A DNA stretch of 64,000 nucleotides from Conus ventricosus (GCA_018398815.1 CM031626.1:43658319-43722318); one strand, 5' to 3'; shown: positions 46,901 through 58,591, counted from the stretch's first letter. The notes: generated by a model from the sequence alone, not told the origin. Numbers and translations: made by a program.

Positions 46901-49770
46901 TTTTTGGTGGTTTTGGGGAGCGTGGAAGCGTTTTTGTGGGTTTTTGGGTTTTGGACTGGCCCTTCTTTTTGTTGTTGTGTTTCCTTTTCGATTTTGGGTG
47001 TGGGGGGTTTAGTCAAGGGTTTTGTGTTTTGTGGTGTTTATGTCAAGCCCTTTTGTGTGAGTTTTTTTTGCGATTTGGGAAGTTGTGGTTTTTATGCCCC
47101 ATTCTGGGGTGTTGGGGGATGTCATGCGCTTTGTGTGTGTTGGTTGGGCGTTTTTTTGTGTGTAAAGTTTTTTCACGTTTTTTTTGTGTGGTGTGGTTTT
47201 TTTGGTTTAAAAATTTGGGGGTGTGGGTGTGTTTTTTTGCGGGGAAATTTGTGTGGGGTAGAGTCTTTCGCTTTTTTGGGGTTTTGGGGGGGTGTTGGAT
47301 TTTGTTGGTTTTGTCATGCGCCTTTCTGTGTGTTGTTTTTTTAAACGATTTTTGGTTTTTTGGGTTTAAGGGGCATTTCTGTTGTGTGTTGGGGAATGTC
47401 TTTCCATTTCTTGTTTTTGTGTGATTTTCTTGGGGCCCCTTTTTTTTTTGTTTTTGTGTTTTTGTGTATGTATGCGCTTCTTTTCTTTTTGTGTGTTTGT
47501 GGGTTTCAATTCGCTTCTGATTTTGTGTGTGTTTTTCATGTGGGATTTTCCTTTTTGTTTTGGTTAGTGTGATTTCATGCGCATTCCCTTCGGTGGTGTG
47601 TGGTGATTTCATGGGGCTTCTGTTTTGGTGTGGGGTGGTTTTCAAAAGCGCAACTCTGGTTTTGTGTGTGGTGATGTCATGGCCCCCCGGGGTTGGGGTG
47701 TGGGGGATGTCATGCGCCTTTCTGTTTTTGTGTGTTGTGTGATGTTTATTCGCCTTCTTGTGTGTGTGTGTGTTGTCATGGCAATTTCCCCCGTTGTGTG
47801 TGTGTGAGTCGCGCATTTTTTGTGTGGTGTGTTTGGTTTGATGTCATGCGCTTTGTGTGTGTGTGGGGGTTTCAAAAGCGCAAAAACTCTTGTTGGTTTT
47901 GTTGGGGATGTCATGCGCTTTTGTGTTTTTGGGGTGATTTTCTTTCCTTCCTTTTGTTTTTTTTTTTTGTTGGGGGTTTTGTGTTATTTTTTTAAGTTTT
48001 TTCCGTGTTGTGTGTGTGGGGTCATGCGCTTTTTCTGTGTGTGTGGGTGGATGTCATGCCTTTCTGTGTTTGGGGTGTGTGTGTGTCTTTTGGGTTTTTC
48101 GGGGGTTTTGTTGTGTATTTGGTTTTTGTGAGTGTGTTTTCATGCGCCTTTTTGGGTTTTTTGTGTGTGATTCATGCGCATTCTGGGGGTTTGTGTTTTG
48201 GTTATGCGTTTAGTTTGTATTTTTTTTTTGTTTTGCGCAAATTTTTTTGTGGGTTGTGTGTGTGATGTCCTGCGCATTCTGGGGGTGTTTAGTGTCTTTT
48301 TGGCATTTTGGTTTTTGGTGGGTTTTTGTTTTTCATGCGCTTATTTGGGTGTTTGTTTTGTGTGTTGGGTGTATTTCGCATTTTTGTTTGTGTTTTTGTG
48401 TTTGTGTTTCTTTTTTTTTTTGTTTTGTGGGTGTGATTTCCCTGGCATTCTCTTTTTTTTGTTTTGGGGTTGGGGTGATGTCCCTGCGCTTTCTTTTTGT
48501 TTTTGGGTGTGTGTGTGTTGTTTTTTTCATTTCGCATTTTTTGGGTGTTGTGTGTGGGGGATTCCCTTTGGCCCCTTCTGGGTGGGTTGTGAAACCAAAT
48601 TTCGCATTCTTTTTTGTGGGGTGTGTTTTTGTCATGCGCCAAATTCCCCTTTGTGTTTTGGTGGTGTTTTTTGATGTCTGCCATTCTGTGTGGTTTTTGT
48701 TTGGTTTTTTTGTGTGATGTCAGCCATTTTGTTTTGGGTTTTTGTGTGTTTGATGTCATGCGCATTTTTTTTGTGTGTGTGTGTGTGTTTTCATCCAATT
48801 TTTGTGGTGTGGTGTGTTTTGATTCCTTTCCTTTTGTGTTGGGGTTGGTGAAATTTTATGCGCCCCTTCTTGTGTTGTTGGGTTTGTTTGTGAACTGGTT
48901 GGTTTGTGATGTTTATGCGCTTTTTTTGTGTGGGGTGTGTGTGTGTGTGATGTCTGGGGCATTCTGTGTGTGTGGGGGGGTGGATGGGCCCTGGCATTTT
49001 TTTGTTTGTTTTTGGTTTTTTTGGTGATGTAAAGGCATTCTGGGGGTGTGTGTGGTTTTTTGAGTCATGCGAATTTTTGTGGGGTTTTTGTGTGTGATTT
49101 CATAATTCTTAATTTTTTGTTTTTGTGTTTTGGTTTGATGTTTATGCGCATTTCCCGTTTTTTTGTGTTTTTGTTGGGGTGTTGGGTGTTCCTTTTGGGG
49201 ATTTTGGGGGTGTTTTGTGTTTTTTTGGGGTATGGGCTTGTTTTTTTTTTGTTTTTGTGTGTGTTGGGTGGGCATGCGCAATTTTCCTTTTTTGGTGTGT
49301 TTGGGGATGTCTTTCCAAAATTTTGGGGTTTTGTGTGTGTTTGATTTTCCGGGGGTTTCTGGTTTGTGTGGGGTGATGTCTGCGGGGATTCTTTGTGTTT
49401 TTTGGGGTTTTTGGGGTTTTTGTCATGCGCATTTTTCCTTTTTTTTGGGGTTTTGTGTGTGAGTCATTTGGGATTCTGTGGTTTTGTGTGGGGTTTAACC
49501 CCAATTCCCCCCTTTTTTGGTTTTTTTCGTGGGAAATGTTCCCCCGCGAATTTCTTTTGGGGTTTTGGGAAGTCAAAAAGCATTTCTTTTTGGTTTGGGG
49601 GGGGTGCTTGATTTTATCGAAATTTGGTTTTTTGAGTGGGTTATTTTTTGTGGGTTTCAGAAAGGGCCGTTTTGTTTTGGGGGGTTTGTCGCGTTGAGCT
49701 TTGGTTTTGTTTTTCCCGGTTTGTGGGTTTTTGTGTTTGGGGAAGAGGAGGGGAAGTGTGTGAAGCATCC
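40925..49770. repeat. Noisy GT-rich satellite with TGATGTCATGCGCATTCT core
   Basis: The core TGATGTCATGCGCATTCT alternates with (GT)n of varying length, giving a period of about 25-35 bp over 8.8 kb. The core holds the palindrome ATGCGCAT and a TGATGTCA octamer. Copies are degraded by homopolymer runs (TTTT, GGGG, CCC, AAA), increasingly toward 46-49.7 kb. This looks like a low-quality consensus, so true copy number and unit length cannot be read here. Open frames inside are meaningless. Confidence 0.85.
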
Positions 49771-50194
49771 CCTTTTTTTTTTATTTTTTTTCCCCCCCCA
49801 TCCCCTTTTTTTTAGTCCGCCACCTTTTTCTTTTTTCCAGGGACCCGGTTTGGGGGGAAAACACCCCCCCCCCCCCCCTGTTCCAATCAAACTGCTGAAA
49901 AACAGTTGCCATCCTTTAGAATGAAGGAGACGAGAGATGATGCATACATGCAGGTTTATTGTGCAAACCAAAAGACGGTAAGTTATTGAGGTTGTTGCTT
50001 AATCACTGAGGTTATTGATATGTCTGTCCTTCCTGAATCATTGAAGAAGTCAGAGTCTCTATGCTCACATAGAATGCAATCATTGAAGAAGTCAGAGTCT
50101 CTATGCTCACATAGAATGCAGTTTTTCTGAACTTAGTCATGAGGTTGTTTGGTCTGTTTCTTACCTACAGCAGTGACTTTGTCTGTGTCTTTTT
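49771..50194. other. Pyrimidine-rich stretch, poly(C) and a 42-bp duplication
   Basis: T/C runs lie at 49771-49840, poly(C) at about 49863-49879, and a 42-bp unit ATCATTGAAGAAGTCAGAGT is present twice (about 50037-50078 and 50079-50120). No gene. Confidence 0.7.
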
Positions 50195-50778
50195 CAGACC
50201 CAAGTCATCGAGTTGGTCTTTCCTGTCTTAATTAATCATTTAAAAAACTGTGTTTTTCAGACCCAAGTCATTGAGTTTGTCTTTCCTATCTTAATTAATC
50301 TTTTTTTTTTTTTAACTGTGTTTTTCAGACCGAAGTCATTGAGTTGGTCTTTCCTATCTTAATTAATCATTTTAAAAAACTGTGTTTTTCAGACCGAAGT
50401 CATTGAGTTGGTCTTTCCTATCTTAATTAATCATTTTAAAAAACTGTGTTTTTCAGACCGAAGTCATTGAGTTGGTCTTTTCTATCTTAATAAATCATTT
50501 TAAAAAACTGTGTTTTTCAGACCGAAGTCATTGAGTTGGTCTTTCCTATCTTAATTAATCATTTTAAAAAACTGTGTTTTTCAGACCGAAGTCATTGAGT
50601 TGGTCTTTCCTATCTTAATTAATCATTTTAAAAAACTGTGTTTTTCAGACCGAAGTCATTGAGTTGGTCTTTCCTATCTTAATTAATCATTTTAAAAAAC
50701 TGTGTTTTTCAGACCGAAGTCATTGAGTTGGTCTTTCCTATCTTAATTAATCATTTTAAAAAACTGTGTTTTTCAGAC
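50195..50778 (+). repeat. 64-bp array with acceptor-like TTTTTCAG, 10 sites
   Basis: CAGACCGAAGTCATTGAGTT recurs every 64 bases, each preceded by ACTGTGTTTTT and a TTAATTAAT branch-like motif. CAG sites lie at 50195, 50258, 50326, 50390, 50454, 50518, 50582, 50646, 50710 and 50774. Confidence 0.95.
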
Positions 50779-51034
50779 CTGGATTGCCAGTGTCAAGAGA
50801 AAAAAAAAGAGAGAAGATGCGAAAGAATTGGTGTGACAGCATCAACAGATCTGTGTCCCATTCCCACCCCACATCCATCCACCCCCCACCCCTCCCACAC
50901 CCCACACCACCCCCAGCTCCAGATCCCTTCTCCCCACCCGCTCTCCCCATCCTCTCACACTGAGCTTGATGTTGTACATTGAATAGAAATACTGTAGTGC
51001 TCTGTGCCCCTCTCCCCTCCTCCTGAAGTTTAGC
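50779..51034. other. No recognisable gene; C-rich stretch
   Basis: An A-rich tract at 50800-50812 and CCCCACCC-rich sequence at 50863-50955. No exon or domain was recognised. Confidence 0.5.
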
Positions 51035-51281
51035 TATAATGACCCTAGCAGTTATCATTGCAGTGTGGACTGGTGTCATGATAGATCATGACCGTAGCAG
51101 TTATCATTGCAGTGTGGACTGGTGTCATAATAGATAATGACCCTAGCAGTTATTATTGCCGTGTGGACTGGTGTCATAATAGATAATGACCCTAGCAGTT
51201 ATTATTGCCGTGTGGACTGGTGTCATAATAGATAATGACCCTAGCAGTTATCATTGCAGTGTGGACTGGTGTCATAATAGA
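51035..51281. repeat. 49-bp minisatellite, about 5 copies
   Basis: TGACCCTAGCAGTTATCATT and GTGTGGACTGGTGTCATAAT recur each 49 bases with a few changes. It ends exactly where the I-like LINE begins. Confidence 0.95.
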
Positions 51282-52022
51282 TACCTCCGGGGGTTGCGAC
51301 CTTGTCGTGGTCGGAGGGCTTGCGTGGTCCAGTGATCCCTTAGGCTTTGCTGGCGGGGGCATCAATACTTTAAGATAGGCTGGGTTTTTTAAAAAAACTG
51401 CTTCTAGGTCCGAAAAGCCAAGATGCTGTCTGGCCTAAGCATAACGTGGTAAGGAGTTGATGCCCCTGGTAGGGCTTCCCATGTCAGATAGGCTAAGGGT
51501 GAGGATCCTGACTAAGAGTAACCCGCCTTTCTCCTTTTCTTGTTTTCTGCCTTCCTTATTTGGCCCTTTTCTATCTTCGTCTCCCTTCAAGTCTTCTTTT
51601 CCACACTCCTTTTCTCTCTGTGGTCTTCTTAAGATCCGCCGCGTTTGCCGTGCGGTGCGACCTGTGTCGGAGGGGAATGAGATCCTGGTGATTGAGAGGG
51701 CCAGCGCTCTCAACACATCACTTTGGCTCGGACCTCACCTAGACAGGAAGTACACTTTGGCCCGGGTGTACTAATCGGCTCCCCTTCTTGGGGCTGGGTC
51801 AAGACAGACAGTCCCCCTACTGGCCAAGTAAACCCCTGCAGTGCTCAGCTCTCTGTTCCCGGGAGTTGAGCATGATCAGGGGGGATAGGGTTGGTGGCTT
51901 CTGTTTGTCGTATGTCTCTCCCGAAGCCTGGAAGGGGTCAAGACATTGGTTTCTTGGCCCTGGCCCCTTAGTTGGACTCCAAGGTGGGTGGGTAAGGGAG
52001 GGATGAACATTATACAATTATT

Positions 52023-52420
52023 ATGGCTTTTTCTAAAAACATTCCCCTCAAGAAGAAAAGGAAGGCAGCTTCCCCTATTTCAGGGGATTTCGAAACTGAC
52101 AGTGATTCTGATACAGAGGTTAGACAGAGGACAGGTTTCTGGGCTTCCTGGCTCGTGGTGGAAGGGACAGAGCAGGAAAGACCCCTTTCAGCTCTGAGCC
52201 CTTTTGCTATCCAAAAGGGCTTTCATGGTTATAGCAGGTGAACCTAGGTCCATAAAAAGGTTGAGGAATGGTTCGTTTCTTATTCAATGTCGATCACAGA
52301 AACAATCTGAACAGCTGTTGAAAGGAACCAAACTAGTGGATAGGGAGATCAGGGTGACTCCCCATAAACAGTTGAATTCGTCGAAAGGTGTGATTCGCTG
52401 TCGAGAGTTAGCAGGTGTCT
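52023..52420 (+). pseudogene. I-like ORF1 remnant
   Basis: Begins MAFSKNIPLKKKRKAASPIS in one frame. After a frameshift near 52225 it continues EPRSIKRLRNGSFLIQC, KQSEQLLKGTKLVDREIRV and TPHKQLNSSKGVIRCREL. This KRLRNGS...V.PH..LN.SKGVIR pattern is the RNA-binding region of ORF1 proteins in I-type elements. The zinc-knuckle region expected after it is absent; the sequence jumps at about 52430 to the end of the endonuclease of ORF2. Confidence 0.75.
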
Positions 52421-52430
52421 CGGTCTGTCC

Positions 52431-55400
52431 ATGACGTATCTGCACGGAAGTGACCATTTCCCTGTCCTTCTACAACCTGTAATAACTGAACACGTCTCTG
52501 TCTCTCAACATCTAAATTATAAGAAAGCAAACTGGGATCTATTTGCAGCCACTATTTCTAAGGCATTCCAGGACGCTGATTTTCTTCAGAGTCTGGACCC
52601 AGCAGAATCACTGACTAACACTGTGATCAAGTGTGCTAAAGCTTGTATTCCAGTGTCTTCCGATAAACTTCAAATGCCAAAAACACCCTGGTTTGATTCA
52701 GACTGCCAACAAATTTCCAAAGTTAGAAAACGGGCTCAGCGTCAGGTGTACCAACGACCTTCGGGTCCCAACGCTCGAGCCCATCAGAAACTCCGTGCTA
52801 AATCGAGACACACTTTTAAAATCAGTAAACGTCGGTCCTGGAGAAGCTTCTGCTCCAGGCTGACGTCAAAAACTTCTAAGAAAAAAGTGTGGAACATCAT
52901 TAAGAAAATCAAAGGGAAGAACACCTGTCCCACTGTGAACCATCTCAAGTTTTCTGACTCTTTAATAACAGACAAAAAAGCAGTTGCTAATCTGCTTGCT
53001 TCAACCATTGAAAAGAATTCCTCCTCTTCTAACAAATCAGCCACTTTTGTCAAAAACAAAGCCCTAAAAAAAAATCACCCTGCAACTTTTCGTCCGACAA
53101 CATGGAAGACTACAATCTTCCTTTCACGTTAAACGAGCTGAAATCTGCCTTACTTTCTTGCAGCGATTCTTCTCCAGGTATGGATGAAATTCATTATCAA
53201 CTGTTGAAACATCTTCCGCAAGAAGGTCTGAACATACTGCTACAGGTATACAACCATGTGTGGACTACAGGTTTCTTTCCACCCTCTTGGCGGAAAGCCC
53301 TTATTATTCCCATCCCCAAACCTGGAAAAGATCTTTCTAATCATCAAACTACCGTCCCATAGCTTTGACCAGCTGTGTCTGCAAATTGATGGAGAAAATG
53401 GTCAATGCTAGGCTCATGTGGAAACTCGAAACCGATGGCCTTTTGGCGAAAGAACAGTGTGGTTTCCGCAAACATCGGACTACTGTTGACCATTTGATTC
53501 GTCTGGAATCTACACTTCGGAACGCCTTTCTGAACAAACAGCATGCAGTGGCCATTTTCTTTGATTGGAGAAGGCCTACGATACTACCTGGAAGTCGGGG
53601 ATACTTCATGATCTCCACGATCTGGGTTTTCGAGGTCATCTTCCGCTCTTTATTCAAAATTTTTTTGCAGAACGACAGTTTCAGGTCCGGGTTGGCACCA
53701 CTCTCTCTGATGTCCACGAGCAGGAGTTGGGTGTTCCACAGGGGAGCATACTGTCTCCTGCCCTCTTTAGTATTAAAATCAACAACATTGTTCAATCAGT
53801 TCAGCAGGGTTCAGACTGCTCATTGTTTGTGGATGATTTTGCTGTCTACGCAACTGGAAGCCTGTACCCGAGTGTCCAGCGCAGGCTCCAGCTTTGCGTA
53901 GATAAAATCCATCGGTGGGCGGATGAAAACGGTTTCACCTTTTCTGCAACAAAGACGCAGTGTATTCACTTCCATAATTTCCGTCAGTTTTTTCCAGATC
54001 CTGAACTTCAAGTAGGGAAATCTCCCATTCCAGCTGTTAAAGAGGCCAAATTTCTGGGAGTCATTTTGACCAAAAACTTAACTTTCTCAGCCACATCAAA
54101 CACCTCAAAACTGCTTGCCAGAAAGCACTGAATATTCTGCGGGTCGTAGCGCACACCTACTGGGGCGCTGATAAGAAAACTTTGTTGCACCTCTACAGAG
54201 CCCTGGTCCGTTCTAAACTGGACTACGGTTGTGGCTGTGTACGGCTCCGCAAGATCATCTTACCTCAAACTCTTGGACCCTATCCACCATCAAGGGCTTC
54301 GTCTCTGTCTTGGAGCGTTCCGCACCACCCCTGTGTACAGCCTGTACGCAGAGGCAGGTGAACCTTCACTGTCCAACCGCAGGCTGAAACTGTCTTTGAA
54401 TTATTATATCCGACTGTTCTCAGAACCGCAGAATCCTGCCTATGACTGTGTCTTTGACCCTCCGTTCCAAAGTAAGTTTGAAAACAACCCGAAATGTATT
54501 CCGCCGTTTGGTCTTCGTATGCGGCCTCACGTGCGGAATGCAGGTCTAGACCTAGGAGTTGTGTCCGATTTTTCCAAGTTTCCGGATCAACCTCCGTGGA
54601 CCTTTTTCACACCAGAGATTTGTTTCGACCTCGCAGCTTTTCGCAAAGAGTCTACCAGCTCTCTGGCGTACAAGGCATTGTATGCTGACCTCTGTTCCAA
54701 ATTCCCATCCTGTCAAAAAGTTTTCACTGACGGTTCCAAGTCTGAAGACGGAGTGGCCTGTGCAGCCTACTGCCCTGGGCTCCTTCTCAGATACTGTTGG
54801 AACATATTCATTCCGATGCTTCTGTCTATTCAGCTGAACTTACCGCTCTGGTTTTGGCTTTGAAGATAATCTCGCATTCTTCGAAGAGGGACTTTCTGGT
54901 TCTGTCGGATTCGCTGTCAGCTTTGGAGGCCATAGCTGGCCGCAACCTTCAGCATCCAGAACTTTTACTTTTTTTTAAACTTTTTAGCAAGTTGAAGGCG
55001 GATGGTTACAACATTACTCTTGCTTGGGTTCCTGGTCATGTTGGCATCGGCGGGAACAAAATGGTTGATCGTTTAGCCAAGAACGCCACAAGAGAGAAAC
55101 TATCCAACGTTTATATCCCCTGCTCAGATGTGAAACCCAAAATTAACGATTATGTGAGAGACCTCTGGCAGGAGGATTGGAACACACAGACGAGTAACAA
55201 ACTCTTTCAGATCTGTCCAAACCTAAAGGACTTCCTCCCATCTACGTCGGGAGGTCGTAAAGAGGAAACGGTTCTGTGCCGGCTGCACACCGGCCATTCG
55301 TATTTTACCCATTCTTACCTTTTAAAGAGTGAAGAAGCTCCGTGGTGTATTCCATGTCATGTGCCACTCACAATGAAACATGTTCTTTTAGAGTGTTGGG

Positions 55401-55522
55401 ACTTGCACGATGTGAGACACGAACATTTTACAGCGGAGTCCATGAAGATCCTGTTCAGGGATGTCCTGCCTGATGTGATCCTTGAGTTTTTGAGAGAGAT
55501 TAACATTTTTCATCTGATTTAA
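52431..55522 (+). pseudogene. I-like ORF2: endonuclease end, RT, RNase H, Cys/His end
   Basis: Starts with the endonuclease C-terminal signature HGSDHFPVLLQ, then the basic linker and RT. Visible motifs: SSPGMDEIHYQLLKHLPQ, LIIPIPKPGKDLSNHQ, EQCGFRKHRTTVDHLIRL, then after a shift GVPQGSILSPALF (motif B) and LFVDDFAVYATGS (motif C, intact DD). RNase H follows with VFTDGSKSEDGVACAAY, VYSAELTALVLALK, LVLSDSLSALEAI and WVPGHVGIGGNKMVDRLAK. The end has GHSYFTHSYLLKSEEAPWC and a C..C...H...C finger. Frameshifts near 53355, 53560, 54130 and 54790 and the missing endonuclease N-terminal half make it inactive. Confidence 0.9.
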
Positions 55523-55595
55523 GATTTTACGGAAGAAAGATTTTTAATGCAATTTCTGGTGCGTTTCTAGACGATGTCATTTAATGAGATGTGTG

Positions 55596-55626
<31 letters not shown>

Positions 55627-56169
55627 AATGACTGGTGAGTTGATTTTAACGTGGTGACAGCCCTGATGTGGCCCTTTGCGGTCGGCTGGGCTATAAGCAA
55701 CATTATATTATATATTATACACTTTGTGTTGGAGTTATACAGTGTACAAAGACCCATGAAGCAGTGTCCAGCCACACCACACCACAGCCTAGCCACACAA
55801 AGAACGAAAGGTGTGTAGATCTCCCAGTTTCTATCGCCAGTAGAAACACTGAGTGTGATAGTTCCGGAAGCAGTCTTCCAAACACAATCCTGGTTTGCTG
55901 GGGCAGTCTGGGCAGTAATACCTGGTGTCTTTCCTCTGCCCTTTCTTCCAGCAGACACGGCACCTCTTTGATGGCCGTGCTTTATGTTGGGTAGGGGCAG
56001 CACACCGATGAAGTGTCGAGCACACAACCTGACAGCATGGTCGTCCTCAGCATTAGCTGGATCTTTGTCGCCCAAAATCATCTCATTCATGACTTCTTTC
56101 TGGAAGTCAAGGAAGAAGCTGCTGTGACCATCCTTCCTGAACACAATGTGTGTATTCTGCATCCATCAC

Positions 56170-56234
56170 CAGCAGGTCCAGCAACAGGCCCAGCACCAGC
56201 AGGTCCAGCAACAGGCCCAGCACCAGCAGGTCCA
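56170..56234. repeat. 27-bp tandem repeat, 2.4 copies
   Basis: The unit CAGCAGGTCCAGCAACAGGC, then CCAGCAC, lies at the edge of the piggyBac C-terminal segment. Confidence 0.9.
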
Positions 56235-56334
56235 GGCTTCATCATCTCCATGCTGCATCAGCCTAGCTGTAACACATTGAAAGCAAGAGTTCAATTTTCC
56301 ACAGAAATATTTCATGGAATAAAAAGAAAATCTA

Positions 56335-56463
<129 letters not shown>

Positions 56464-56730
56464 GTAAACAAGCCACACCCCCTTCTGTTAGTCCAATAAA
56501 ACTCAAATAAACAGCATACAAAATCCAAACACATACACACTATAAGCGAACAAACATACACAAACTGAAATTGGGTCATTAGCATGCCACGCCCCCTTTC
56601 ATTTTCATCAAGCAAACACTGCAAACAATCCAATGAGTTATGCTTCTGAACAAGTAACTTCACTGCAACATTGTTTAGATCAGTGTTCTTTATCACTGTG
56701 TGCTTTCTGTTTTCTAGAAAAAGTATCATC

Positions 56731-56732
<2 letters not shown>

Positions 56733-56793
<61 letters not shown>
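56733..56793. repeat. (CA)n microsatellite
   Basis: About 30 CA units. 56462-56732 and 56794-57120 hold no recognised gene. Confidence 0.98.
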
Positions 56794-56795
<2 letters not shown>

Positions 56796-57534
56796 CATTT
56801 CCCCCTACTCCCACCCTGCCCCTCACACGAACACACACAGGCCATAGTGGCAGAGTTTGGCACACATCGGTAAGAAACACTTGTAAACCACAAGCAAACT
56901 AAACACACTCAGTGTGACTGAGAGAGAGCGAGCGAGCGAGCAACTGACACTGGCACACGAGCCCAACGCCTTGAAAGTCGGTCAAGCACACTGGTCATTG
57001 ATGACCGGCTCGCTCGCTGACGCGGCCCCGATCAGCGGTACAGACATACAATACACACACTTGGCTGTTCTGTTCACAATTATACTGAAAAGAAAAGCAA
57101 CACCATTATGTTATAAAATTGAACGAATCTCTCAAATACACTCACCTGCGTCTTGAATGATTGGATCTCCATGCTCTGAGTCTGACTCAGACGACGAGTC
57201 ATTCAACAAAGCTTCTTCCACTTCCAGATCAAACTCTGGGTCGTTAGCATCAACTTCACGAAGTTCGATGCCAGCTGGATCAAAATCTTCATCTCCACTA
57301 TCTTCATCTCGGTAAATTTCGTCAATAACCTCTGCAACTGTATACCTTCGTCGTGGGGCAGCCATGGCTTCGAATACTGAAAGTAGGACTTCACAGTACC
57401 TTGCTGATCGATCGTCATAAATTATGTAAATGAACCAATTATCTTGAACAAATGGTACTCCAAAAGCAAAGAGTGGTCAAGGGAGCTTATCAGATCATAA
57501 ATAGAGGGATTTTCGGCTATGCTGGATGAAACAG

Positions 57535-57636
57535 AAAGAGTGTTGAATCATGACGAACAATGTTCGTCAACAGCGCATTGCAGACGGCACTTTTCATGAC
57601 GGACACTGTACGTCAACAGCGCAGTGAAGCGGTTAA
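57535..57636 (-). mobile_element. piggyBac-like terminus: TTAA and two subterminal repeats
   Basis: Reading on the minus strand from 57636: TTAA, then CCGCTTCACTGCGCTGTTGA. The block TGCGCTGTTGACG(T/A)ACA(G/T)TG(T)(C/T)CGTCATGA occurs twice, about 44 bp apart. Each holds a GACG...CGTC dyad, the form of a transposase binding site. It is upstream of the transposase start at 57365, as expected for a piggyBac 5' end, whose target is TTAA. No matching other end was found. Confidence 0.55.
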
Positions 57637-57685
57637 TGACCTTGGTTAGTTGTTTCAGTAATGATAATGGCAGTGATGACGATGC

Positions 57686-57780
57686 AGGTTAATAATAATA
57701 ATAATGAGGACAATTTCTATAGTGCCCATCCTAACAATGTAGGCTACATGGCGCTTTACAAGTGTTAACAATTCAACATC
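57686..57780. repeat. Dispersed repeat fragment, second copy
   Basis: AATAATAATAATAATGAGGA, then TATAGTGCCCATCCT and GGCGCTTTACAAG. Related to 9800-9915. Confidence 0.5.
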
Positions 57781-57784
57781 TAAA

Positions 57785-57854
57785 AAATATATATATATAT
57801 ATATATAAACAGAAAGCACACACACGCACACACACAGACACAGACGCACACACA

Positions 57855-57918
<64 letters not shown>

Positions 57919-57939
57919 ACACACACACACACACACACA

Positions 57940-57975
<36 letters not shown>
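57785..57975. repeat. (AT)n then (CA)n microsatellite
   Basis: An AT tract at 57785-57806 and CA repeats with CAGACA interruptions to 57975. 57976-58255 is intron with no identified feature. Confidence 0.97.
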
Positions 57976-58255
57976 ATTATTGATCTTGGTTAGTTATGGC
58001 AGTGTCAGTATGACAAGTGATGTTAATCACTTTCTACACTGAAGATGATAGAGTGATGATGGTATCGATAAACGTAGTGACACTGATCAGTTTTCTAAAA
58101 ACAGCAGCAGTAACAGTGTCGATGGCTCTGGCTGTCTTTGTCTGTTATCTGAATGAAAAGAACAGCAGTTGATGATGATGATGTGTTTGTGTCGTTGATC
58201 ACTGATCTCTGAGAAGATGATAGTGGTGATGACACTGGCGTTGTTGATGCTGCAG

Positions 58256-58419
58256 TCTGCGACTCCTGGATTTCTGGATGGGGTACATCAGCACCAAAGA
58301 TTCACTGACCAGCCGTTTCTATGACGACGGCGCCATAGTGAGGCTGAGTCAGAGCCTGTTGGAGCGACAGTATCAGGACATGTTGTTGGCGCTGCAGCCT
58401 TTGGCTGTGCTTCCGTTCC

Positions 58420-58421
<2 letters not shown>
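58256..58421 (+). CDS. RUSC-like RUN-domain protein, exon C (end of RUN domain)
   Basis: Acceptor TGATGCTGCAG ends at 58255; donor CCAG|GTGTGT follows 58421, the donor GT being the first unit of a (GT)n tract. Encodes LRLLDFWMGYIS, TKDSLTSRFYDDGAIVRLS, LLERQYQDMLLALQPLAVL and PFQ with no frame break. In RUSC1/2 the RUN domain ends with the same pattern: LEFWF..L, then a Y.P.(G/A)... helix and LLLLLQPLS.LPF.LD (from memory). The residues expected between exon B and this exon, ending in RFHAF..GLLN, are missing, so another exon should exist. The phase fits exon D. Confidence 0.75.
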
Positions 58422-58469
<48 letters not shown>

Positions 58470-58511
58470 TTGTGTGTGTGTGTGATAGTGTGTGTGTGTG
58501 TGTGTATGTGT

Positions 58512-58558
<47 letters not shown>

Positions 58559-58560
58559 TA

Positions 58561-58590
<30 letters not shown>
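58422..58590. repeat. (GT)n microsatellite starting at the exon C donor
   Basis: GT units with GATTGTG, GATAGTG and GGTGTG interruptions, abutting the exon border. Confidence 0.97.

Positions 58591-58591
<1 letters not shown>

Larger units (their letters stand above)
51282..55715 (+). mobile_element. I-clade LINE with RNase H, internally deleted
   Basis: The 5' end reads CCTCCGGGGGTTGCGACCTT, then GTCGTGGTCGGAGGGCTTGC, the GC-rich start typical of I-type elements. A 740-bp 5' UTR, an ORF1 remnant and an ORF2 follow, then a 3' UTR with a T-run (55602-55626) and the end GGGCTATAAGCAACATTATA with a TTATA-type tail. About 1.5 kb appears to be missing between ORF1 and the end of the endonuclease, judged from normal I-element layout. 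The 3' end recurs alone at 58591-58680. It runs in the same direction as the host gene, inside the intron. Confidence 0.85.

Noticed and set aside
40925..49771. Cysteine- or histidine-rich open frames of 60-257 codons
   Set aside because: GT-rich satellite read in frame. Homopolymer noise decides where they end.
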